Positions 36,234 through 47,524 are shown, counted from the first letter of the stretch. The stretch: DNA of 64,000 nucleotides from Sinohyriopsis cumingii (GCA_028554795.2 CM068831.1:37331144-37395143); one strand, 5' to 3'. Translations and numbers: made by a program. Notes: generated by a model not told the origin, from the letters alone.

Positions 36234-36896
36234 CTATCCAAAAATTTTATCAAGACCTATACGATAACGTAATCGTGGGTCATGTAAGTTTATTGCTATA
36301 AATCCATGCTGGGTTGACTGAGCCTGACTAAATATATTTCTGAACTTAATTATGTCCATATCTCCGCTGCAGCAGGTCTGATGAATATTTCGTAACGTGT
36401 GCGTATGAACACCATTAAATACAGCTAAAATATTGCAGTTATCTCTGATCACTTTTGGTATATGTGTATATCGCTGGGTAACATAAATTACATCTGTGTT
36501 ATTATGTCTACCGCGTGAAAATATTCTAGCAGGATTTGATTGGTTATCCAGCATTACATCGTCGTATACAACTAAATTATTAATAAATCCATCAATATCA
36601 TCTACAGATGGCGCTTCATTAATATCAGTAATAAATTGAATAACATCATCACCGTTTTCATCCATCAGCTTTGAGTTTTCATTAAAGTCTTTATGTACAT
36701 CGTAGCATCCCTGATCATCTACAGACGGAGCTACTAAATACAACGTGTCCCATTTGATCCATCATCAAATTAAGCAGCAGTTGCGTTTTACCATTCCAGA
36801 TGGACCTATTATGATCATTCGGACAGAATCTGGTAGCGCTGGATGATGCCTGACTGGCTCTTGCTTTCGTGTTGCCGAAAAATCAGTTACATCCAT
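36234..36896 (-). pseudogene. Element B: packaging ATPase (broken)
   Basis: Homologue of the ATPase of A. The start (MDVTDFSATRKQEP) is at 36896. The P-loop is interrupted by a 1-base loss inside the GPSG-GKT region (about 36,785), and the frame changes again near 36,745. The rest is open to 36234 (NLVVYDDVMLDNQSNPARIF, DVIYVTQRY, CCSGDMD). Confidence 0.85.
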
Positions 36897-36919
36897 GTTG
36901 TAGCAATATAATAAATAAT

Positions 36920-37423
36920 ATGGATTTATATTGTGTAAAATGCAGGACGCGTACCCCCACAAGTGGACTAACAACTATTACAACACAAAATAACAGATCA
37001 GCAGTTATAGGTAAGTGTGAACAATGTGGTATAAAGAAATTTAAATTTATTTCTAATCGAAACAGTATTTTAAAAAAGGGAGGTGGTATTGCCGCGCAGT
37101 TAACAAGTTACCAGGAACACCATGTGCTAAGTACTCAAAAGAAAAACACTTCCAGGATATAATTGCTTTGGTCCTGGTACCAGGCTTGATATCAGACTTG
37201 ATAACCAAGATCAGCCAAGGCCTGGTGATTATCCAGTAAATGCTATTGATAAAGCGTGTCACGCTCATATAAAAGTAAAGATCTTCAGCAGCGACATATC
37301 GAAGATGTAAACTTAATTAATGCCCTAAATTCCATAAAAAATAAATCTTTCAAAGAATCATTAGCTAATTGGTTAGTAAGATCTGCAATGAAGGGTAAAC
37401 TAGCATTAGGAGCTGGTAATTAA
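36920..37423 (+). pseudogene. Element B: zinc-ribbon / phospholipase A2 (catalytic site deleted)
   Basis: The zinc ribbon (YCVKCRTRT ... GKCEQCGIKK) is intact. The frame shifts near 37,105, and the Ca-loop PGYNCFGPGTRLD is then readable. The catalytic block reads CHAH and then lacks the Asp-Val-Ala-Tyr codons, so the His-Asp pair is lost and the frame shifts. It is divergent from the ATPase with 23 bp between starts. Confidence 0.82.
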
Positions 37424-37442
37424 TCAACCGATTATTATTATA

Positions 37443-38407
37443 ATGGAGTAGATTTATTATAGTCCAAGGGGATATTGGAAGGGTAGGGCAGCCATTAGTC
37501 AACTCGCCGACACAGCAAATGTTACACGTGTTGCTGCTTATAAATGGTTCGCACGATAGGCAATATGGAAAATTAACTACCACGACCTAAAATTATTCAG
37601 TACGCACATTTTGATGTTAGCGTACCTAATGAAATTTATCAGGCTGATATTTTGTTTTTACCACATGATACTATTAAAATTAGAGGACGTGGTGTAACAT
37701 ACAAATAAGCGTTAACTGTCGTTGATGTTGCAAGTAGATATAAAGAAGCAGAGCCACTATCAACAAAGATAGCAACTGAAGTAGTTTCTGCATTTAAACG
37801 AATTTATCGACGTGGTGGTCTACGATGGCAACAACTGCTACAAGTTGATCCTGGCAAAGAATTTCAGGGCGCATTATCATCGTTGATGAAGCAACATAAC
37901 GTCAAAAAACAGACAAGGACATACTGCAGTTCAACGCGTTCAGGCAATCGTTGAACGATTTAATCGAACACTTGCTGAGCGGTTATTTGGATATTAGTAG
38001 GCGAAGGAAATAATTCAAGACAAAAGATCTCGCGAGTGGGGTGCAAGATTACCAAGTGTGATAGCTGCATTAAATAATGAAATTACTCAAACAACTGCTA
38101 CGAAACCCATCAGTGCAATTACAAAAATACATATACCCGTACAACGACATGATTTTTCAAAACGACCACTGCTGGGTAATGTTACTGTAAGATATTTATA
38201 TGAACCCGGTGAACTTGAAGGTGGTAAAAAAAAGCAACTGATCCTGTCTGGAGTATTACGACACATAAAATTTCCAGCGTGGCAAGATCCACGGGTAGAC
38301 ACGCAATCGACAGATTAGATCCAACTGCTCCTCAACGTGGATTTACACACGAACAATTACAAGTAATTCATGTAGACACACAATTACCATCGCGATTACT
38401 TAACTAG
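37443..38407 (+). pseudogene. Element B: integrase (broken)
   Basis: Starts ATG GAG TAG, so the third codon is already a stop. A further TAG follows near 37,558 and frame changes near 37,590 and 37,905. YSPRGYWKG, LLQVDPGKEF, IVERFNRTLAERL and VRYLYEPGELEGGKK are readable. The C-terminal part is open from 38058 to 38318, where the frame is lost again. The final stop TAG is at 38405-38407. Confidence 0.83.
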
Positions 38408-41400
38408 CACCCCTACGTCGATTACATTAAAGACAGGTCAGCATCACATTTTCGCGTGTACGACGAAGACTACTATCTTTTCTATCTACGGTAAATTGTC
38501 TTGGATCATTATTTGAATATCGCCACAACATTACTGTATTAGAGCTCGGACAATGAGTATTATGATGTTGTCTCAACATCATGATAAATTCAACATCTAG
38601 ATCAAAATCGCGTTGGTTTTATTTTGTCACATTGTTTATAACCAGCTAATTGTTTTCTTACTATATCACTGTCACCTCGACATTTATCGAGGACATCATC
38701 AATGGTTTCTGTAGTGTCTATGACATTTCTCCGCAGCTGAGATATGTTTATGACTCGAGACACTAAGAGATAAACTAAGTTTGACCATTCGACACGATCA
38801 TCGACAATCCAAACTCGAGTTCTGATACTCTGATGATGGTTAATACTTGTGATGAGTGAATTGTCATCATGTACCCCAGTGTCCATGTAGTCTTATCCAC
38901 GCTCAGCGCATCCTCAACAACACTGACATCAGCTGCGACAACATCATATAATACGAGATTCTGTTTCTCAGTCTGTCCTGGTATTTCAACGTCGATATTC
39001 TGTCGTCGTGTATGAGCTGGATTATAACACAATGGTACACGTAGACTTGAAAACTTTGCTTTATGCAACTGAAATAACCGCTGTTGAAGTGTATCACGAA
39101 CTATCTTTATACTTGCCACTATTAAATCATTTGGTCTCGACATTTACAGAAACTCTTTCATAGAAGTTTCTGAAATTATTTTACGCATTATTTCACATTG
39201 AATTTTATTCGGTTGTAGTCTGATTAATTTCATAAACTCCCTTAATTCTGGATCAAGAGATCTATTATCATCAGTTATCTCATGATAATCCACACAATTA
39301 TTTAGCCATTCGTGTGGAGATGGCCCAACAAACGGCGGTGGTTGACCATGATCGCCGCACATGATCACAGCTGTATTTTTCAATAACAGCCAATCGAGAA
39401 ACATTTTTAATGTATCTTTAGATAATATGCATACTTCATTCCAAATGATGATCTTTGAAATATATTTCTCTCCCATTCGATCAGGAGTCCATGTGTCTCC
39501 CTTCTATCGAAAAAAGCTATGATAAGTAATGATTGCACTCCTCGTTGTTTCATTTCTCTTGCGAGTCTGTGTGTAGGTGTTAAAACAACCATATCATCCG
39601 AACTCTGCCGAAATATTTCGATCTATCGAGATGTTTTACCGGAACCCTCCGCTCCGTTTAGATAGAACGTGTTGTATCTGGAGACTGGATCATACACAGA
39701 CACTGCAGATGATAATTCTGATATCTGATTATTTTTATAATAAATATCTTTGATTTCAGCATATGCGGATTCAGAATAATTATATAACATTTCTTGTTTT
39801 ATTCTCCATTCACCCCACAATGCATCAGTGGTTGTAAATTGTGTCAGTAATTCTGAATATTTTCTTTCGATATAAAACGAATTCGTTGCAACTCTGACTG
39901 CAGTGGTAGGGAATTTATTTATCATCGATAACAAATTTATAGAAACATAAGCGAGCATTAGGATTTAAAATGAGTTAACTGAGGTGACTCACCATCAATA
40001 TTACCAACAATTGTACCTAATCGTGTTCCGTTAGACAAGTAAGAGTTTTCTCGACTTACAAATATATCTCTCTTTTGTTGCATCGGCGATTATAAAATCA
40101 TATTCAACATCATCCATGATTAGTCGTGCATAACGTCGTGTACGACCATACGCCCCACCTTGAGTAAATTTATCGAGTATTCTTCTACCGAGATCTTTTG
40201 CGGTTTTGTTTTCATCATCAGAACTCTGCTGTGGTGGTAACCAAACTTCGGACTGAGGACGGTATGATATAATTGCTTCACTTACAATCAACGATATCAA
40301 CATCGCTGCATCGAGCATATATCGTAATAAAACTATTGGTGCCCAACATTTTGATGAAGCGTGCCTACCAAACCAAACATAACAGATCGGATGAAGACAT
40401 TTAGCATACTCGAATGACTCGATACGGACGAATCTAGTTAGATTAAAATCGGGTAATGGTCCATTTATTGATACTCTTGTCATCTCGTGTGGTGGATATA
40501 CAAATCTTTTAAAATATCCAGAACATTCTCCGTAACCAAGAAAACTTCCAGGATAACACGCGACGATATCAACCGAGATAATTTCGTTGCGGTCATACTT
40601 AGTATTCCACAATCCACCGTGTCCGTATTCACTTCAACTTAATTTCACGTCTTCGAGAAATTCAAATCGTGTTGGCTTCCACGAATTTCTCTCTCTTGCA
40701 AAGTGAGCAGCAACTGACGGAACGGTGAAACAATTATTTAGTAAATGTTCAGTATTCTCTGTTGAAACGTTCTGCGCAAGATTTTTCATTTCTTCATAAA
40801 GAGATTCTTTACGCTATATTTCGCCGTTAGGTCGTACAAATTGATCATATTTTTCATCATATGAACTCTTAAATAGGCATACTGATAAAGGATCGTTTTT
40901 ACTTGTTTCGTGAATAAAATCAAACATATTTCCTCAGAGTCTGGGTAAAATCTTACGGTTCGATCTCGTGGAAATATTGTTACTGCGCTAGTCCACGCGT
41001 ATGCATTATGATCAATAATTTCAATTGGAGCTCCCTTCGACTTGTTCTTTGATTCGTATAAAGTCTCTTCAGTTACGATATTATTATTGGAAATTTTAAT
41101 TTACTTCCTAACTCGGCGACATCATTTATTGTAGCTCCCGTATCCTTAACTATTTCAGCCATTTTGTTTATTTTTTCACGTCGTAGATCCGTTAACCCAT
41201 TTCCACGCATCGCGTTTGTAAAATATTGGATTATTCGTTCGGCTACACAATTTAGCCTTGACAAAGTCAGCGATGACTATTCATTGGCGCAAGATCATTA
41301 ATGTTGGGGTTATCGTTTAGCTGATAAATTCCATAAATAACCGCGGTTATAGGATACGCTCGAGCGTAATATGGTCTGTCAATACCAGTCAACATTCCTG

Positions 41401-41832
41401 GTTTAGAACTTTTACTTAGGACAGCGGTTTTTCCATTAGCAAGGACAGGTCACGTTTGTCACGGATAATCCACTCACCGGAATCTGTTTCTGCTAGCACA
41501 ATAAACTGTATTCTGAAAAAGTATCTTTGATCGTTGAGATAATTAATAATCTTTTCCGCCCGCTCATCGTTCATTGTAACATCGACGACTTCTTCGACAC
41601 CTTTGTCGATGACTTTGTCATTGCGTATAATTTTGAATATCAACCATACGTGAGATGCCCCATCGTCGCGAAATTCCTTTTTAGCATTCCGAATATTATT
41701 AATCAGATTATTGTTCGGATCAGCCAAAGCTCGCCTCCGCAAGTCAGGGGTTCTTCTGTCAAGATCGAATCTGGATTCAGGAAACGAAGTTTTCCAGGGC
41801 TCAATTGTAGATAATCTCTCAAACTCTTCCAT
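38400..41832 (-). pseudogene. Element B: polymerase B - SF1 helicase - HNH gene (broken)
   Basis: About 1,140 codons from ATG 41832 (MEEFERLSTIEPW) to the HNH end. It preserves the N-terminus missing in A. Polymerase motif A is VDIVACYPGSF (about 40,570). Motif C reads VATNSFY, Asn for the catalytic Asp. The helicase P-loop GAEGSGKTS is good, but Walker B reads IIIWNE, Asn for Asp. HNH: the second Cys of CxxC is Ser, and a TAA replaces the Glu of the last CxxC. Frame is also lost near 41,420, 41,265, 40,930-40,800, 40,060, 39,960, 39,500, 39,140 and 38,870. Confidence 0.82.
41257..41270. repeat. Palindrome CTTGAC-AAA-GTCAG (reads TTT on the coding strand)
   Basis: 5-bp core arms around AAA on the plus strand. 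The coding strand is minus, so codons read Leu-Thr-Leu-Ser. The homologous site in A has AAA on its coding strand. Confidence 0.8.
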
Positions 41833-41877
41833 ATTATATTTTAAGCAAATAGTTAAACAAAAAGTATTATATATACA

Positions 41878-42114
41878 ATGACTCAAACAAAGAACCAATG
41901 CAAGTGGTTGATGATAGGGTCTCCAACTCCTTGTAACAAATCTTGTGTAAATGAATTCTGCGGACAACATTTGCAAAGTGTAAGAAGAGGGAGTCTTGGT
42001 CCAAAACCGAGTTTACGGTGTGGTGTTGGAGTTAGAGGGAAAACACAGTTGTGTGTGCATTGTGATGGTAAAAGATATAGAGAACTAAAACGATATTGTG
42101 ATAATAAAAAATAA
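41878..42114 (+). CDS. Element B: small Cys-rich zinc-finger-like protein
   Basis: Intact, 78 residues, divergent from the polymerase gene (45 bp between starts). Cysteine pairs are arranged C-x10-C-x3-C-x4-C-x2-H, then CGVGV, then C-x2-C, with a basic C-terminus (KRYRELKRYC), consistent with a two-zinc nucleic-acid-binding protein. I recognise similar small Cys-rich ORFs from other Polinton-type elements but no named function. It is the only clearly intact gene in element B. A TTGAC-TCT-GTCAA palindrome begins 3 bp after the stop. Confidence 0.65.
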   Translation: MTQTKNQCKWLMIGSPTPCNKSCVNEFCGQHLQSVRRGSLGPKPSLRCGVGVRGKTQLCVHCDGKRYRELKRYCDNKK

Positions 42115-42116
42115 CG

Positions 42117-42129
42117 TTGACTCTGTCAA
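42117..42129. repeat. Palindrome TTGAC-TCT-GTCAA
   Basis: Perfect 5-bp arms, 3 bp after the stop codon of the Cys-rich gene. Confidence 0.8.
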
Positions 42130-42244
42130 GGACAACGTCAAAGACTCTGATAAAGTTATAAGAAACCCTGAAGATTATATAGCTATATTTGCGTAGACAA
42201 ATTATAATTTAGACAAATAATATTATATATAAACAGAGCAAAAA

Positions 42245-42612
42245 GAATTTGTCAGACATCCTATCATCAAGAATTATGAAGCATCTCGTGATAGTGTAAT
42301 CAGAAACTGTCGACTAAAAAAAAAGCAGTCGGTTTTGTTACTAATGCCGGTTATCTCATGTTCGGTGCCGAAGTGGGGAAGAAATGTCTCTCTCATAAAT
42401 TTATATACGAATGTTTCTTTGGGGTAATCAAAGATGGGCTTGTGATTGACCATATTGACGGGCAAAAACTCAATAACTCTGGATAACTTACAAGCTATTA
42501 CACAGAGCGAAAATTGCTCATTGAGAAATACTGGAAAATGTAAAACTATTGCAAGGAGGGCAGTTAAATCCATAAATCTACTACTGGTGAATAAACAACA
42601 TTTCAATTTATG
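42245..42612 (+). pseudogene. Element B: NUMOD4/HNH-type homing-endonuclease-like gene (broken)
   Basis: Readable blocks in order: FVRHPIIKNYEASRDSVIRN (a NUMOD4-like opening), GYLMFGA, then HKFIYECFFGVIKDGLVIDHIDGQKLNNS and NLQAITQSEN, the HNH_3 pattern with His-Asn-His-type residues. The A-rich run near 42,316-42,325 and a missing base near 42,480 shift the frame. No start ATG is seen. Similar free-standing HNH genes are common in large DNA viruses and phages. Confidence 0.65.
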
Positions 42613-42753
42613 AATGCATCTGCCAAGTATTTTGATATATGCATGCCTTCAGTACAAAAGTCGCGAAAAAATATACAAATCGGCATTTGTACAGAAGTAC
42701 AAACAGAAGATTTAATTTTGTTATGTTCCAATAGTGTCAGATACAGACAACAT

Positions 42754-42770
42754 CCTTGATAAAATCAAGG
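42754..42770. repeat. Palindrome CCTTGAT-AAA-ATCAAGG
   Basis: Perfect 7-bp arms around AAA, in the non-coding distal part of element B. Confidence 0.85.
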
Positions 42771-42821
42771 GGAACAATTCTGCCGCGGATATGTAACGTG
42801 GTTGATAGAGTTATCATTGTC

Positions 42822-42836
42822 CTTGATATAGTCAAG
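42822..42836. repeat. Palindrome CTTGAT-ATA-GTCAAG
   Basis: 6-bp arms with one mismatch around ATA, 51 bp after the previous palindrome. Confidence 0.75.
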
Positions 42837-43166
42837 AAGATAGATTTCAGAATACTTGTGAATAAACATTTTATTTTGTGGTTCTGGAGTGTAGCCCAAG
42901 AGAAGTTCTCCGAAGTGTCTCTCCGAGTCTCTGGGGTATATTCCTAAAAATCACAGCTAATGGTTGGAAAAACGACGGATTTGATAAACCACCTACTAAT
43001 ATAATGTTAATTTGACAAACACGGAAGTAAATAACAACGGTCTTAAGAGAGCGGTTTAATCAGCCTGTGTTACAACAACGGAATTATATTTCAAGGAAGT
43101 ACAAACAATAGTGTCTACTTCAAGCGCTGATACTGTTTCCCTTATTTTATAACATTATTTCTCCCT

Positions 43167-43181
43167 CTTGATTTTATCAAG
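43167..43181. repeat. Palindrome CTTGAT-TTT-ATCAAG
   Basis: Perfect 6-bp arms around TTT. It marks the furthest right point assigned to element B. Confidence 0.8.
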
Positions 43182-43341
43182 GATTATCTCGTTTGTTACT
43201 AAGTAATTATTTTTGTCATTGTAGCAGTCGCTATCGTACAATTTAAATGTCTACATGATAATTGACAGAAAATATTTCACTTACCTCTACCAGCTTCAGT
43301 CCAGACTGACCAAGAAGTCGCGATTCTTCGTCTTTTATAGC

Positions 43342-43760
43342 CTGAAGTGACTAATTATAAAAGTAAGAGATTATGGATTTTTCGAAACCTAGAATCGCAG
43401 CACCCAAACAGACGCATGCATTTTACAATTTTGTCTCATTCTTGCGTTCAAACTAATTTTCAAGCACACTACATGTGCTTTGAAATGAAAATATCACTTA
43501 AGTCTTCTTTGGAGTAACAGCTAGTGACAATGAAAAGAGAACACAAGCTCGTTCTAAACTTTATATATGTTCTTAGAAATACTGTCTGCAGCTGTGAAGG
43601 AAAATTTGAAAACTTTTACTGCCAAAAATACAAATAAACCATCATGATACTGTATATTTCCTCAACATTTATTAAATATAATTTGCACTGAATATGACGA
43701 AAGTCGGTCAGATACGTTGCACAGGTAACAAGTTGGACTGACGGGATTTTGTTGCCGTTG
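43342..43760 (+). repeat. Intron-1 duplication, copy 2 (right of element B)
   Basis: Direct-repeat partner of 35457-36103. Near GTTGTAGCCTGTCT it corresponds to the position where element B begins in copy 1, so it may represent the sequence without the insertion. Confidence 0.7.
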
Positions 43761-44021
43761 TAGCCTGTCTGGGAGGATCCAATGATTTGAAGCGAAACGC
43801 ACACATCTGGTCCATCATTCAGCCACCGCGACTTAAGAATACATTAACTACAATGTTAAATAGTTGTAATGTAAACACATAACAACGACAGATATCTAAA
43901 GTTCTTAAGCTAAATTGCAAGATTATTTCGTGATGGATCCATTCCTGATTTGAGAAAACTAATTAGGAATTCAAAATATTTCAGGATAGTTCTCAATATT
44001 AAAATCTGCATTCTGTTTCAG

Positions 44022-44127
44022 ACGCATCATTTGGGACAGAAACCTGAAGCACGTGCAGCAGCACATGATTGAAGCGGATCGTGGCGTGCACACTTTCTGG
44101 CTCGGAATGAACGAATACGCGGATATG
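44022..44127 (+). CDS. Cathepsin locus 2, exon 2
   Basis: Acceptor CTGTTTCAG, donor GTATTT; 106 nt. Propeptide helix with an ERFNIN-like pattern, although the last Asn is Met here, and the GxNxYxD motif is kept. Confidence 0.85.
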
Positions 44128-44320
44128 GTATTTTCACACTTTGTTCGTAAATAAACAAAATCTATAAAATTAAAAGCATTGATTTAATGCAATCAGTTTC
44201 AAATGTTTAATTTCCTTATAGATTGCGAATTTGTGTAAACTTATCAATCTTAACGTACCGTTTCTTGTATGAAAATTAAAAACATATTTCATCAGTCAGT
44301 CCTGGTAGTTCTTTCAACAT

Positions 44321-44643
44321 CGATCTTCATCCTCTGTATGTTACACACATACCACCAGCTATCTCTGCCACCTTCTTTTATCCCTTCATCCTCTGCACGT
44401 TACAAACATACCACCAGCTATCTCTGCCACCTTCTTTTATCCCTTCATCCTCTGCATGTTACAAACATACCACCAGCTATCTCTGCCACCTTATTTTATC
44501 CCTTCATCCTCTGTATGTTACAGGATAATTAGCCTGAGAGATTCGATAGCTATCTCTGTCACCTTCTTTTATCCCTTCATCCTTTCTATGTTACAAACAT
44601 ACCACCAGCTATCTCTGTCACCTTCTTTTATCCCTTCATCCTC
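44321..44643. repeat. 59-bp tandem repeat in intron 2 of locus 2
   Basis: Five units of ACCACCAGCTATCTCTG plus a pyrimidine-rich body and CTGYAYGTTACA. The fourth is altered by the insertion of ATTAGCCTGAGAGATTCGAT, a string that recurs at 45206-45229. Confidence 0.88.
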
Positions 44644-44771
44644 ATATTACTGTTGTTTGTTGCTATGTTGGGAATACTCATGTTGCATATAATTTTGCTG
44701 GAGATGTGAAGAATTGTTATTGGAGTTAACGTTCACGTATCCTTCATTGTATTTTCTTTCTTTCTGATATG

Positions 44772-44802
44772 TATTCTTCTTCTTCTTCTTCTTCTTCTAA
44801 TG

Positions 44803-44889
<87 letters not shown>

Positions 44890-44894
44890 TTAAG
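44772..44894. repeat. TTC / AAT / ATT repeat abutting exon 3
   Basis: A TTC run is followed by a long AAT run and then an ATT run, so the last two are mutually complementary and can fold back. The repeat touches the exon 3 acceptor. Confidence 0.92.
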
Positions 44895-45056
44895 TCATCT
44901 GCGGAGTTTGTTAGAGCAATGAATGGATACAGAGTGAATGCAACCGAGACGTTTCAGTGCGGAAAGTTCATGACCCCAAGTCACGTTAAGTTATCTGACC
45001 TTCCAACTGCAGTTGATTGGAGGAACGAGGGATACGTCACTTGGATTAAAAACCAG
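44895..45056 (+). CDS. Cathepsin locus 2, exon 3
   Basis: 54 codons, donor GTAAAT. The acceptor is ATTATTAAG with no pyrimidine tract, because an ATT repeat reaches the exon edge, so splicing may be impaired. Encodes the propeptide end and LPTAVDWRNEGYVT. Confidence 0.82.
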
Positions 45057-45883
45057 GTAAATACATATCACTGTGCTATCCACCGGTCGCTGGATATCAC
45101 AACTGTTTCTCATTCTTCACTAATGACGTGAAAGTTTAAGCGTGCTGTAAAATAAGCACAATTTTAGGACAATTAAATCCGACGAATGTATGCTTTGTAT
45201 CACAAATTAGCCTGAGAGATTCGATAGCTGCAGCATTTGCGTTCCATATTTAATGGATTATGAGCTTTTATTATTGATTTTCCTTGTATTCCATTTCATG
45301 AACAGGGCGGGTAAGGCCAAGCCATTGACCCAAGGAATGACATATTTGTTCAAAATATTTTATAACACATGACCTAATGGCAATGTGCAAAGAATTGTTT
45401 ATGAATAAAACTGAAAATATACCACTTTTTGTAACAATGAATTTCACTATTGATTGAGACGTTTCGAATAGTAACGTTTGTTAACCTTCAACGACACGAT
45501 GCAAGTCATTGATGCAGATCACAAGTAAACACCGTTTCAACTCAAACTGTGGTTCCCACAGAGCTTTACGATACTGAAATACCTCTCTGAATATCAGCAC
45601 TTCCTGACGCTAACATAATGTGTATATAAATGCGTAATTTTTCTGCTATGATGTTTAACGGAATTTCTTTAAAGTTGATTATGTATTGTCTTACTTGTTT
45701 ATATTTTTCGGGCTAATCAACAAAGTAAAACGTGTCATCGCATATTAATATTTACATACTATTTTAATGTTAGTGTTAGCAGTGAAAACATCTTTTCTTG
45801 GTTAGCAGTTTGAACGTCTTGAATGGTTAGCAGTAAAAACATGTTTAATGGTAATTTGTAAAGGTAATTGTTGTCCCATGCAG

Positions 45884-46000
45884 GGCAAATGCGGGTCATG
45901 CTGGGCTTTCTCAACAACTGGGTCTCTGGAAGGGCAGCACTTCAAGAAAACGGAAAACTTGTATCTCTTTTTGAACAAAACCTCGTGGACTGAAAGGAAG
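45884..46000 (+). CDS. Cathepsin locus 2, exon 4 (active-site Cys, broken)
   Basis: [18 protein letters not shown] is intact, but the frame slips after residue 24 and the NLVDC block can be read only in another frame, where it meets TGA. Length 117 nt against 124 nt in locus 1, so the phase no longer fits exon 5. Confidence 0.82.
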
Positions 46001-46821
46001 GTAAGAATTGACAATACTCCAAGTTTTGCAAAAGACTGAACATACGAAAATATTTCCAAAGTTCAAAATTTCAAAACTTGTTTCCGTAGCAAAGTAAATG
46101 ATGTGAAATCAAGCGTCAACTTCTGTATCTGACATGTTCTTGTAGTAATTTCTAATCCTACGTAAATATATCCCATAGTTCATTGCTCTGCTCTAAATTC
46201 CCACTGTCACCTTGTCGTGGAATACGTCGCGTATAAACGATGACATTGGACACCACATAAACAATATGGGGGAACAGTAGCGCACTGCTGGCGACACCTT
46301 TGCAAAATAGTCCATAAGATTCAGTCTAATTTACTGTCATTGTAATGTATCAATTCGGATTGGGCAACACGTTCTCCAACTTACGAACAGCTCGTTCCGT
46401 ACATAAACGCACTTAGGATCATATGCACGCGCGCGTGGGTGTGGTACATATGTGTGTGTGGCGTGTGTATGTGTGTGGGAGAGAGAGAGAGGAACACTAA
46501 GATCCATAATAATGATAATAATATCAGTACTCATTTCATACATGTAAAGACAATCGTCTGGTTTCCTAGATTAATTAAGGAACAACTTTAAACACTTGAT
46601 ACGTTAGATTATAATTTAATTGTGACAAACATTGAAGTATTGGGACAATAGTCACAACCAGTTTAGTGATTAAAAATTAGTAATAAAATTCTCTGTTGAT
46701 CTACAGTACGGTTACTCTATAAAAATAATGAGATGCATACTGATGATAGATATACAGCTTGGTAAATAAGCCATTATTCAGAGAAATACAATTATTTATA
46801 ATTGTTTAATGGTTCCTTTCA

Positions 46822-46823
<2 letters not shown>

Positions 46824-46892
<69 letters not shown>
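46824..46892. repeat. (AT)n microsatellite
   Basis: About 34 AT units in intron 4 of cathepsin locus 2. Confidence 0.95.
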
Positions 46893-46901
<9 letters not shown>

Positions 46902-47028
46902 ATATGTATGCGTGCGTGTGTGTGTGTGTGCAAAACGATCCAGTCACTATGTTAATAAAGATAGTATTTAAACTCATAAAATATTACTTATAGTGCATGT
47001 AATAATTGGAAAGATCTACAAAAATAAC

Positions 47029-47275
47029 AACTCTATATGTAATCTTTCATGTTCTCGTTTTACAAGACATCATGTTTAAAGATAAACGTAGAGGAGTGAA
47101 GTTAATAATGGGTGAGAATGGGGTTTTTGCAAAGGAAATAAAGATTGTGTCTTTTATAAATGGCGACGAATTGCTCCGTTTAGTTACATACCAACACTCC
47201 GTGAAACAACTGAGGAAGCGATAATGTAATAATCGTACATGATGCTCCGAATGACAGTGGATTGTCAGAACAACT
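47029..47275. repeat. Intron duplication, locus 2 introns 4 and 5 (copy 1)
   Basis: Diverged direct match to about 49790-50008. Shared blocks are ACAACTC/GTAACTC-TA-TGTA, GTTTTACA-GAC near the start and TG-TCCGAA plus ATTGTCAG near the end. Confidence 0.5.
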
Positions 47276-47524
47276 ATATTAATTGAGCCATTTATGCGGA
47301 GTTTCACTAAATATTCTTCTCGAAATATATTGTACGTGATGCCTTTCTTTATGTTTTCCTTTGTTTCTAAATTTTGTCTGTGTGAATTTATTTCATATAT
47401 CTCCATCACGTAGTTTCGACTTACTTATCCCAATCTTTGACGAACAAAATTGAAAAAACGTGTTCTTTCCATACTATAAGCTATCACTTTTGAATATTTA
47501 TTCTCGGTACCCTTTTATCGCTAG

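Larger units (their letters stand above)
36104..43330. mobile_element. Element B: second, degraded element of the same lineage as A
   Basis: Inserted in intron 1 of cathepsin locus 2, in the opposite orientation to A. It shares with A the order ATPase - PLA2 - integrase - HNH/helicase/polymerase with the same relative strands and an identical 8-bp tail overlap. A terminal-repeat-like segment is visible only at the left (36104-36232). The right boundary is between the last palindrome (43181) and the flanking duplication (43342). No capsid, protease or fibre gene is seen. All shared genes are disabled. Confidence 0.85.

Noticed and set aside
41527..41814. Forward frame of 95 codons opposite the polymerase N-terminus of B
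   Set aside because: The minus-strand reading aligns in part with element A and starts with a proper ATG; the forward frame does not correspond to anything.
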